IMG/VR virus record: IMGVR_UViG_3300046167_000222
Coordinates: 1-58,582 of that record
Length of the DNA: 58,582 bases
Strand: one strand, 5' to 3'
Source of the DNA: a virus
Shown: in pieces, positions 51,095 through 58,582 of the stretch
Layout of the letters: each line of letters starts with the position of its first letter
Position numbering within the stretch: the stretch's first letter is position 1
Notes under the pieces: generated by a model
What the model was told of the DNA's origin: nothing
Database searches by the model: none
What the model saw: the letters and a program-made list of their open reading frames with translations, nothing else
Program-made: the position numbers and the translations under genes

Positions 51095-51640
51095 CTATTC
51101 AAATGACACTTCCACATGAGGAGCGCAACGCACAAAACGGATGCATGAGAAACCATTAACTAAGGTTTCTTCATCAGAAAAAAGAAACCCTAGCCAAGCT
51201 AGCCACTCAATCGTGTTCTTGTGATCTATTGGCACTACATTCTCGACCACATCCCAACGCTGCATAAAGTAATCCAGCATAGGTTTAGAGGCTCGTAAGA
51301 ACTTGCGTGGGTACTTATCTATCTCGTCTGTACCAAGCAACCAGATACTACCAGTTGTAATATCAGGATCGTCATAGATAGGCACAACACCAAACATGCA
51401 AGCTGGAACTCCCTTATGAAGTGCTGTGTAAGTTACAGCGTCTTTCTTCATAATAGGATAGCGCAACGCCCTCCAAGGCGTTGCACCATGTATCATGCAC
51501 TCGCGTACATCAGGTGATCTTAAATGATCTTGTAGATATTCAGCATGCTCATAGGTTGCTTCTACAATTCTTACATCACCATCAACGTGAAATGCATTAA
51601 CGGTAGAGTTTGGAAAAACCCTCTTGGACTTGCTTGACAT
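51095..51640 (-). CDS. GNAT-like internal virion protein (copy 2)
   Basis: 181 residues; one change seen (PIDHKN for PMDHKN) before the conserved acetyltransferase-like helix. Confidence 0.7.
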   Translation of the reverse strand: MSSKSKRVFPNSTVNAFHVDGDVRIVEATYEHAEYLQDHLRSPDVRECMIHGATPWRALRYPIMKKDAVTYTALHKGVPACMFGVVPIYDDPDITTGSIWLLGTDEIDKYPRKFLRASKPMLDYFMQRWDVVENVVPIDHKNTIEWLAWLGFLFSDEETLVNGFSCIRFVRCAPHVEVSFE

Positions 51641-52307
51641 AGTTTGGATCTCTCTGTGATGGATTCCAATAGCGAGGGTCTTGCATCATTGTCTTTAGCT
51701 GATCTTCATTGGTAGCTTGCGGAGCCACAAACTGACCTTGAGGAGATGCTTGTTGTGACTGAGACATAAAATGCTCTAGCATTTTAATACCCTGCGCACT
51801 CTGACCAAGCAGTTCTACCTGATCTGCAAACTCCTCTGGCACGTTTTTGCCAGCCCAAAGATCGACAGCTTCAATACGAGCGTCAGCATTCTCACCTAAC
51901 GCCTGACGTTCTGCGTCAAGGTCTGGCCCTTGGCCTTCCATGTAAGCAGCATACTTAGCTATACCATCTGCAAATTCTTCTTGCGAATAGCCATTCTCAA
52001 AAGAATGTTCAGCCCACCAAGCAAGCATTTCATTATCAACAGCTTCAGCTTCGTTGATCTGTTCTGGCAATTCGTAATCACCAGCAGTCTCAGGCCTGCC
52101 TTCAAGAGCAGAGATTTCTAACTCTTGCTCTATCTGCGCTCTGATTTCATCTTGCCCTTGACCAAGCTTTGATTCCAAAGAGGAGTATGAAGCTGCCATA
52201 TCCTCTGGTGTATTGAACTTCTCTGGTAGCCACTCAGGGCGTTCAGAGACAGGTGCTTCCTCAACCGCTACTGCTTCGGCTAACTCTGCATTATCTGCAT
52301 CATTCAT
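51597..52307 (-). CDS. Scaffolding protein (copy 2)
   Basis: 236 residues; WAGKNVPEEFADQVELLGQS replaces WASKNLPEEFADQVEMLGQS. The ends are unchanged. Confidence 0.82.
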   Translation of the reverse strand: MNDADNAELAEAVAVEEAPVSERPEWLPEKFNTPEDMAASYSSLESKLGQGQDEIRAQIEQELEISALEGRPETAGDYELPEQINEAEAVDNEMLAWWAEHSFENGYSQEEFADGIAKYAAYMEGQGPDLDAERQALGENADARIEAVDLWAGKNVPEEFADQVELLGQSAQGIKMLEHFMSQSQQASPQGQFVAPQATNEDQLKTMMQDPRYWNPSQRDPNYVKQVQEGFSKLYR

Positions 52308-52567
52308 TGTTGCTCTACCTTTTGTCCGTGGTTAATACGCCTCTCAATGAGGCCGACAAGATACCGCTGCCCTTCAAGATGGCGCAGTTCGGCATCACTT
52401 GCATTCGGCCCTTGAACAGATTCAATGGTGATCGAACGCAAATACTTTAGAACGGCTTTGCCGTTCGGTGTTTTGAAAACTGAATTTAGATTCCGAGAGA
52501 TGGTGTCATCATCTTCTTTGGTGCGGGGAAAGTTATCCACCCCCAAGTGAAGGGATTGCTTGCGCAT
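52304..52567 (-). CDS. Bbp19-like small protein (copy 2)
   Basis: 87 residues, same protein as 16838-17101. Confidence 0.65.
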   Translation of the reverse strand: MRKQSLHLGVDNFPRTKEDDDTISRNLNSVFKTPNGKAVLKYLRSITIESVQGPNASDAELRHLEGQRYLVGLIERRINHGQKVEQQ

Positions 52568-54087
52568 CTTGACCTTGCTGTTGCTGTTGCTGTTGATACT
52601 CTTGCGCAGCCTTCAGAAGTTCTTCACGTTCTACTTTGTCCCTAACCAGATTGTCTGGTACGCCAAACTTTTTAGCGAGATACAGCGCAACATCCTCAGA
52701 GTTAATGAGAACATTTAATACTTCGGGGCCGAACGTGCCGCCAACCATTGATAGATAACGTGAGACTGCGCTGATGTCTTGGTTGGATTGTGCTTGTGCC
52801 AATGGTGACACTGACCGCACTTTGACTTCCCGCCCATTAATGGATGGTAACTCAATGCGGCCTTGCTTTCTTAGAATGTAAACGACACGTTGCAATACTG
52901 GCTGAACCATCTCAGCCTGCAATCTGCCGAAAGCTGATCCAATACGTCTGGACAGATCAGCCATGCGTTCTGCGATCTCGGTTGCAGACGCGGGTGTTTT
53001 GTTAGGGATCGCCTAACATATCATTGTAGAGCGCACGTTTAATGTTGGTGCGCATGTCATTTAGCACCAGATTAGCTACATCAAAGTTGCCTGCGTTCTG
53101 GATAGGCTGCAAGCCAGCAGAACCCATAGCCTTTGGAATGATTGTTCCGGGAACGAGGTTGATTGTATCTGTGTTGATGATGCCATCATCATCCATCTGA
53201 TACACACCAGAGATAGCCATCTGTGCATTCTCCAACACTAACTCAATCGTTAGGTTGGTAGTCTTGATTGCGCTAAGAGCATTGATGAGAGGGCCACGCC
53301 CATAGACTTCACCAGATGCTTTAGACCAACGAAAGCAAACAAAAGGATTGGAGCCAAGCCCTTTGTAGTTCTCCTGATAAATGATTTCTTTGTCAGCTAC
53401 ATTAACAACATAGTAATCAAATTGATCTTCATTAGGCACATCATAGTTTCGGCAGATGACCTCTAAGATTTTCTTTTGAGTATCAGGCTGGCTTAAAACA
53501 CCAGCAGCAGTCTTCTCACCTAAGATTGCCTTTGGATACGCAATAGGTATCTCTGAGTTTTTAAGAGTGCGCTCTCTATAAACGTGGTCAATTTTATCAT
53601 CAGGGCCAGTATCCAAATGGACGGAAGGCAAAGGGATTGCGTTAAACCGTACTGGATTAATTGCATCGCCTTCTTCAACCAAGAGAACACCAGTTCCCAC
53701 TGCCAAGTCCATGAAAGATTCATGTATCTCTTGACCAAAGTTAGAGTTCTGGATGACTTCAAAGACGTACTCAGTGACTTCATCAAGAGTGTTATTGACT
53801 TCATCTTGTTGATCCTTTGGGATTTCAGAGCCAGCAATAAAGTCAGCCCAACGTGCAAAGTTAGGTACTAGACCTGACTGCAACCTAGATGCAAATTCTT
53901 GCACACCAACAACCGCTGTCTCATCAAAGATCTTATCATCGCGCCGCTGCCCCGGAGTTTCCGAAAAGAAACTCTGGCGCATAGGCAGCGCATACTCATA
54001 ACAATCTTCAAATAGAGGCTCAAAGTTTACACGCGCTTGTTTAGCGCGTTCGTACTTTTGCAGCATACGGTCTGCAATTTGATCCAT
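52533..54087 (-). pseudogene. Portal protein, frameshifted (copy 2)
   Basis: An extra G near 53008 (TTAGGGATCG versus TTAGGATCG) splits the 517-residue protein after about residue 361. Both parts otherwise match copy 1 almost exactly, so an error in a G run is likely. Confidence 0.8.
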
Positions 54088-54308
54088 TAAACAGTCTCGT
54101 CATAGTAACCCAGAGCCGCTTTGTTGCTTGTAAGCAACGAACGTCTGCCAGCACCACCACCAACTTTTTTGCGAGCAACCTCTTTCTCAAGAGTTTTAGC
54201 TTTTGCATCTTCTTTTTTCTGCTGCTCTTCCGCTGCTTTGTTGTCAGCTTCAATCTTGTCGTTTGGATCTACCGCTGGTTTTTTTGGGCCACCACCACCT
54301 AAGCACAT
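54087..54308 (-). CDS. Small protein before portal (copy 2)
   Basis: 73 residues. MCLGGGGPKKPAVDPNDKIE and the GRRSLLTSNKAALGYYD end are kept; a few Lys/Glu swaps in the middle. Confidence 0.7.
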   Translation of the reverse strand: MCLGGGGPKKPAVDPNDKIEADNKAAEEQQKKEDAKAKTLEKEVARKKVGGGAGRRSLLTSNKAALGYYDETV

Positions 54309-54347
54309 AATAAATTCCTCTCATAGCTATAGGACTTGTTTAACTCA

Positions 54348-54373
54348 CTGCATTAATGCAGATCAACGCACAA
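54348..54373. promoter_or_regulatory. Operator palindrome plus 11-mer (copy 2)
   Basis: CTGCATTAATGCAG (54348-54361) and, on the minus strand, TTGTGCGTTGA (54363-54373), arranged exactly as at 18881-18906. Confidence 0.6.
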
Positions 54374-54375
54374 AA

Positions 54376-55898
54376 CTACATACGCGACCAAAGACCTTCT
54401 CTGCGTACCTTTGGCTTGCGCGTAAACACATCAAACTCTCTGGTTGCTTGGAAAGGTTTATTTGCTGTGCTGTTGTTGCGAAGTATCTGCCTGCCCTCAC
54501 CAGAGCCAAGCATTAGATACTGCAATGCATCATGGATGTGAGAGAAGTGGTTCTTGTCTGGCTTATCAGCATAACGCTCACCAGATACTTGCATGCGCTT
54601 GTACTGATACCCACCCTCAAAACCTTTAATGATTGTGCGGCAGCGTTGATCGATCAACAAACCAGACTGCCCTTCAATCATTCTGTTTAGTGGTGCAGAC
54701 ACAGATTCCAGACGTAGTGCCACATCATTAGATGGCGCAGGGCGAGCAGACAAGCCAGCCCCTCGCATTATCTGGAACGGTGTTGTCTCATCAGTCTGTG
54801 CGCGGAAGTCACCAGCCGGATCACCAAAGATAATAATCTCACATCCGCCGTAGCGTGTAGCTATCTCCTGCCTCAACACTTCAGCAAAACGTACAATGCC
54901 CATGTCAAACGCAACAATCTCTTGCAGCAGCATCCATCTGCCACGAACCTTCTGCCCAAAGACAGCAGCAGGCGTTAGTCCAAAGTCAATACCAATGTAG
55001 ACAGGCATGCCGTTAGCCACTGGTATTTCTTCTTTAGCTACATGAATGTCAGGCGCAAACATAGGATAGACAGGCTTACCGTCCTTTATGCTTCCGAGCC
55101 TGTTCATAACGTAGACATCGATCCAGCTTTTGGTCTTGCCCTGTACGATGTTCGGATAATAATCCTTGCGCATATTCTCTCTGTTCTCTGCGCTCTCGTT
55201 TGGAACGTATTCGGATATGTCGCCTTCTTCTGTTTTGCGCTCTAACATCCCTGCGGGTTGTGTGAAGAACAGCCAGTTGTCTGGCTTTACCAGCATCTTT
55301 GCTTCTTCTTTTGAGATGTGATCTGGAACCGGAACCTCGCCCTGACATTATAGGCCACCAATGATCTTCCTCCGGCGCGTTGGTATCACAGATCACACCT
55401 GTCCATGTTGCGCCGCCATCCTTCATAGAAGGGTAACGACCAACACGCATAGTGCATGCATCAATGATTGACTTAGGTATCTCCCTCGCCTCGTTCACCC
55501 AGATGCCAGTGAGTTCAAGGGAGAGCAACTTTTTCACATCTTCTGGACGATCGAGTGCGAGGAAGATTACTTCAAGGTCTATGTCATTCTTTTTAATGTG
55601 ATGCGTGAATGGAACAGACCAAGTAAACTTGCCCCACTGTTCCTCTGGAAACCAGTCAAGCCAAGTCTTAATCGTTGTGGTTTTAAGCTGTGGGTTGGTG
55701 TTACGAATAACAGCCCAGCGGCTACGGCGAGTGCCATCAGGTGAATGCTCTTGCTGTAGTGCGCGGCGAAAGATTCTCTACGCAACAACCAACGGACTTG
55801 CCCGAACCAACAGGGCCGCGCAAGCCACGAAAGAATACATCAGACTTCATAAAGGATTTTAGTACATCACCATCAGGCTTGTACTTAAAGTTGGTCAA
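54376..55898 (-). pseudogene. Terminase large subunit, frameshifted (copy 2)
   Basis: Same TTG start (55898) as copy 1. The frame breaks near 55775 (GATTCTCTACG versus GATTTCTACG, within the Walker A region) and near 55342 (CGCCCTGACATTATAGG versus CGCCCGACATGATAGG). The nuclease half (54376-55296) reads through cleanly. Confidence 0.8.
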
Positions 55899-56079
55899 CC
55901 TTGTGATCCTTACCGAACTTAATCATTTGAGCAACAACCTCTGGCCCGATAACAGAGATAACCTTATCGGCCTCGTAGTCATTACAGAAATCTTTGGGGT
56001 GGTGAGCAAGGTGTACCTTCTTCACTATAGTCCGGAGCAACTCACGCTCCTCAAGTTTAAGCGTGTGCATAAAGCTCAT
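55885..56079 (-). CDS. Small hypothetical protein before terminase (copy 2)
   Basis: 64 residues with a few substitutions against 20416-20610 (LEERELL, HLAHHPKDF). Keeps the 14-nt overlap with the terminase start. Confidence 0.6.
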   Translation of the reverse strand: MSFMHTLKLEERELLRTIVKKVHLAHHPKDFCNDYEADKVISVIGPEVVAQMIKFGKDHKVDQL

Positions 56080-56207
56080 TTCTTTTTGAAGCCCTTCTTC
56101 ATATTAGAATAAGCTTTGTCAGAGATGGTACTCTTTGCTTTAGTTCTAGAAGTGCCAGCTTTCTTGCGAGCATTGATGTTAGCGTATAAACCTTTTTTCA
56201 CAGTCAT
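56076..56207 (-). CDS. Small basic protein, KKGLYANI type (copy 2 only)
   Basis: 43 residues: MTVKKGLYANINARKKAGTS, then RTKAKSTISDKAYSNMKKGF, KKK. The MTVKKGLYANI start is familiar from short phage proteins near terminase genes. It takes the place of the three genes at 20607-21111 in copy 1 and overlaps both neighbours by 4 nt. Confidence 0.65.
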   Translation of the reverse strand: MTVKKGLYANINARKKAGTSRTKAKSTISDKAYSNMKKGFKKK

Positions 56208-56488
56208 GCTTTTGCCTTATTACGTTTGCTGATTGCTTTGCCTTTTTTAATGGCATCTGCTTTAGAAGAAGCACCCCAGACTTGTAACGATTTAAGCAGG
56301 CGTGTTGGCCTGCCCTTCTCGTCACGCTCGGGTCCTTTGGCTGCACCCATACGCTGCAAGAAGCTAGCGCGGCGTGGGTTATCACCAGACTTAACTGGTG
56401 CTTTCATGCCTGTACCTTCACGGCCTTTAGCGTTCAAGCCGCCTTTAGGATTCTTGCCAGCGGCGCGTGTCCATGCAGGGGTAGCCAT
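56204..56488 (-). CDS. Small basic protein, GLNAKGR type (copy 2)
   Basis: 94 residues; matches 21104-21403 except for a shorter lysine-rich C-terminus ending SKRNKAKA. Confidence 0.65.
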   Translation of the reverse strand: MATPAWTRAAGKNPKGGLNAKGREGTGMKAPVKSGDNPRRASFLQRMGAAKGPERDEKGRPTRLLKSLQVWGASSKADAIKKGKAISKRNKAKA

Positions 56489-56724
56489 TACTTCTTCTTC
56501 TTAGCTGTCCACGCCTCATTCTTTAGAGGAGTGGATTTATCATCTGCCTTTAGTTTGCCATCAGGCTTTCTAGCGCGAACGATCTCGTCACCAGCCTCAA
56601 GAGGAAAGCAACGCACACTGTCACCAGTTAGCGTTTCACCTGTTTTGATTCTGCCATCAGGCATAGTGACAACAGCACCTTCATAGATACTGCCATCAGC
56701 GAGTTTGTATTTAAGCATCAGCAC
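56488..56724 (-). CDS. Small beta-rich hypothetical protein (copy 2)
   Basis: 78 residues; two substitutions against 21403-21639 ([11 protein letters not shown]). Confidence 0.6.
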   Translation of the reverse strand: MLMLKYKLADGSIYEGAVVTMPDGRIKTGETLTGDSVRCFPLEAGDEIVRARKPDGKLKADDKSTPLKNEAWTAKKKK

Positions 56725-57226
56725 GACCTTTGCGTTTCTTTGTTACAGCCTTACGCTTCAAACGCTGCGTTGCGCTCTCGCGTTTAGCATTGCCAGATGT
56801 GATCTCTTTAGAAGACTGACCCTGATAAGGGTTCTTTGTTTTTCCAACAGATGAGCCAGACATTACCTCTTTAGGAAGATTGATCTTCTGCCCCACACGA
56901 ATCTGGTTGGCGTTCTTGATCCCTGGATTTGCAGCCATTAGCTGACGAACAGATGTGCTGTACTTCTTTGCAATCTGTGAAAGAGTGTCACCACTCTTAA
57001 CAGTAATCGAACCAGAGGTTTTCTTAGGAGCAGCCTTTGCAGGAGCAGACTTCTTTGCTGCCTTACGCGCTTTAGCTTTCTCAATAGCTGTCTTGCTCAA
57101 AGATGAGCCAGTAGCGGTAGCCTTGGTAGCGGCAGGCTTTGGCTTTGCTGCACTAGCCTTGGCACGCTCACGAACAGCGTCAAGCCGTTTGTTCTCCGAT
57201 TTAGTCATTGAAAGAAGGGATGCCAT
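56711..57226 (-). CDS. LysM-domain protein (copy 2)
   Basis: 171 residues. LysM core [40 protein letters not shown]. The Lys/Ala-rich spacer before it is different ([13 protein letters not shown]) and the residue after it carries [11 protein letters not shown]. Confidence 0.85.
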   Translation of the reverse strand: MASLLSMTKSENKRLDAVRERAKASAAKPKPAATKATATGSSLSKTAIEKAKARKAAKKSAPAKAAPKKTSGSITVKSGDTLSQIAKKYSTSVRQLMAANPGIKNANQIRVGQKINLPKEVMSGSSVGKTKNPYQGQSSKEITSGNAKRESATQRLKRKAVTKKRKGRADA

Positions 57227-58008
57227 TACATTTGTCCTTGTATCTCGTTTAGCGTGGGAAGATCGTTTGTGGATTGGGATGCATAAGAATCATATGACTG
57301 CATCATTGATGGCACGTTCGTACCGGCTTCTGCTGAAGAAGAAAGCAAGTCGGTAAACTTTCCCCATATAGCTTTGCGTTTGTTTGTCATCGGGCCACGA
57401 AAGACAAACTCATCTACGCCCTCATCAGGCTCGTCATCAAAGTCTACATCGATAACGCTAGGTTCTTGCGGGATGTTAATGCGAACACGCATAGCTTCTT
57501 CTTTAGAAGAACCGTCAGGGTTCTCAGGCATGAGAATGCCACCAAGAGTTCTGGCGGCAGGATACATCCCTGTGCCTATATCCTCTAAAAATTTATCAAA
57601 CCCACCAACAGGTTCAAAGTCGTAGGTGTCGAACACTTGAACCTTGCCGTCCTGCTTGGTAACGCCGAAGTTGCCAAGAGATGTACGGATCTGCTCACCA
57701 ATGGTTTCGATGGCGTACTTGTCATCTTTGGTAAAGATGTTCTCTCCACCAAGGATGTCGCGCACCTGTTTGTAATCAAATCCTACAATGTCACCCTCTT
57801 GTAGATCAGGGTGTGTAGTGTCCACGATGAGGCGCAGTGCTTCTAAGAACTCTCCACTAACATGATCCTCTGTCATGGTGCTTGCTTCTGCGTCAGGGAA
57901 CAAAGCCATGTTCGCAGAGTTCAGTACACCACGAAGATAGAAGTTCATGTGCTGCGGTAGGTTCGTCAGCAATTGATCAAATTGTACAGCGTTCGGAATA
58001 AGAGACAT
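57226..58008 (-). CDS. Conserved hypothetical protein, 260 residues (copy 2)
   Basis: Same as 22135-22917 at both ends; the stretch at about residues 65-130 differs by many substitutions ([32 protein letters not shown]). This is the most divergent part of the packaging segment between copies. Confidence 0.7.
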   Translation of the reverse strand: MSLIPNAVQFDQLLTNLPQHMNFYLRGVLNSANMALFPDAEASTMTEDHVSGEFLEALRLIVDTTHPDLQEGDIVGFDYKQVRDILGGENIFTKDDKYAIETIGEQIRTSLGNFGVTKQDGKVQVFDTYDFEPVGGFDKFLEDIGTGMYPAARTLGGILMPENPDGSSKEEAMRVRINIPQEPSVIDVDFDDEPDEGVDEFVFRGPMTNKRKAIWGKFTDLLSSSAEAGTNVPSMMQSYDSYASQSTNDLPTLNEIQGQM

Positions 58009-58039
58009 GCTGCAATATGGCAGCTACATATCTAAATGC

Positions 58040-58204
58040 TCAACGCACAATTCTTTCGCGCATCCACAGGAAAAAAAATAAAACGATTAATGCAGGCTGA
58101 AAGAACACGAATAGGATCAAGTTCCATGCTTCATAAGATATACCGCTGATGCTTTCCAGCCAGTAAATGGCATCGCAACATAGTAAGAACAACCAATCAA
58201 TCAT
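58040..58204 (-). CDS. Small membrane protein (copy 2)
   Basis: 54 residues from ATG 58204, same ribosome site as copy 1. LLCCDAIYWLES replaces MWCVNAIYWLES. Stop again lies in the 11-mer TTGTGCGTTGA. Confidence 0.6.
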   Translation of the reverse strand: MIDWLFLLCCDAIYWLESISGISYEAWNLILFVFFQPALIVLFFFLWMRERIVR

Positions 58205-58274
58205 GCGCTTCTCCTTTGCTGCATTAATGCTACCGAACCTTTGTGGCAATAATGTGAGAAGGGGGCGGGTTCGA

Positions 58275-58303
58275 GGGGGGTAGGCACCGGTTTTTAACCC
58301 CCC
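58275..58303. other. G/C-run inverted repeat (copy 2)
   Basis: GGGGGGT (58275-58281) and ACCCCCC (58297-58303), same as 23184-23212. Confidence 0.5.
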
Positions 58304-58414
58304 CCCACCCCTTGTTGATTAATACCGCTGTTCGATCTGCGGAGAAGCCACACGATCTAGGATCGGGGATTCGACCACTAGGTAAGTGCGAGGCAACGTC
58401 TCGCTCAATGTCCG

Positions 58415-58582
58415 CTAGGACAAGTCGATGGTAACAGAGACTTCACCAGCGTGCAGGTGCATGTGTCGATCGGGAGCCTTGAAGCCAGACCGATCTAGTA
58501 TATCCTTGCTCGCCTCTAGCTGCACATACTCGCTCTTGGCTCCCCGAGCGAGCTGCACCAACTTGGCGGCGGCTACTGTAGC
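58415..58582 (-). CDS. Terminase small subunit, C-terminal part (copy 2, cut by right edge)
   Basis: The last 55 residues, matching the copy 1 protein (ATVAAAKLVQLARGAKSEYV, RSGFKAPDRHMHLHAGEV). The N-terminal DNA-binding part is beyond the window. Confidence 0.8.
   Translation of the reverse strand, partial: ATVAAAKLVQLARGAKSEYVQLEASKDILDRSGFKAPDRHMHLHAGEVSVTIDLS

Overview
The window holds DNA of a temperate, short-tailed (podovirus-type) phage. There is no host gene, rRNA or complete tRNA. Gene content is a T7-like particle (PF12236-type portal, acidic scaffold, short capsid protein, gp11/gp12-like tail tube proteins, large ejection proteins, T7-type tail fibre) joined to a lambda-like early region (CI/Cro-type switch, O/P-like replication genes, YqaJ exonuclease plus ERF annealase, excisionase, tyrosine integrase). 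No RNA or DNA polymerase gene was seen, so transcription and replication probably rely on the host. A 3' half of a tRNA-Thr(GGT) gene directly after the integrase is the likely attP. An alphaproteobacterial, probably marine, host is my guess from protein style only.

Layout. About 1-23.7 kb is the leftward late module (copy 1): terminase small subunit at 23.7 kb, then a membrane protein, a LysM protein, small basic proteins, terminase large subunit, portal, scaffold, capsid, tail tube, ejection proteins, fibre, glycine-rich adhesin and lysis genes, ending in a phosphoesterase cut by the left edge. About 23.7-33.6 kb is present once: a hairpin-rich noncoding stretch, rightward early genes, the leftward repressor with a three-operator switch, replication and recombination genes, integrase and att site. 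From 34.55 kb to the right edge the late module recurs (copy 2), ending inside terminase small subunit. The unit is about 34.2-35.1 kb.

The two late copies are close but not identical. They differ by whole-gene swaps in the fibre/adhesin region (2.0-5.9 vs 36.3-41.3 kb) and in a small-gene cassette (20.6-21.1 vs 56.1-56.2 kb), by scattered substitutions, and by single-base indels that break different essential genes in each copy. The record is therefore a concatemer, tandem prophage or assembly join of two related phages from a draft-quality sequence.

The most striking pattern is a family of palindromes of the form TGCA-N4-TGCA (best form CTGCATTAATGCAG). Three sit between the divergent repressor and Cro genes and others sit at gene boundaries all over the genome, several over promoter-like sequences and three conserved in both late copies. 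This suggests one repressor acting at many dispersed operators. Other notable signals are a run of nested hairpins at 23.83-24.13 kb, a repeated 11-mer in late-gene gaps, a hairpin after the capsid gene with compensatory changes between copies, a cupredoxin-like domain inside one tail fibre, a free-standing DnaA domain IV-like protein and an ArdC-like antirestriction protein.
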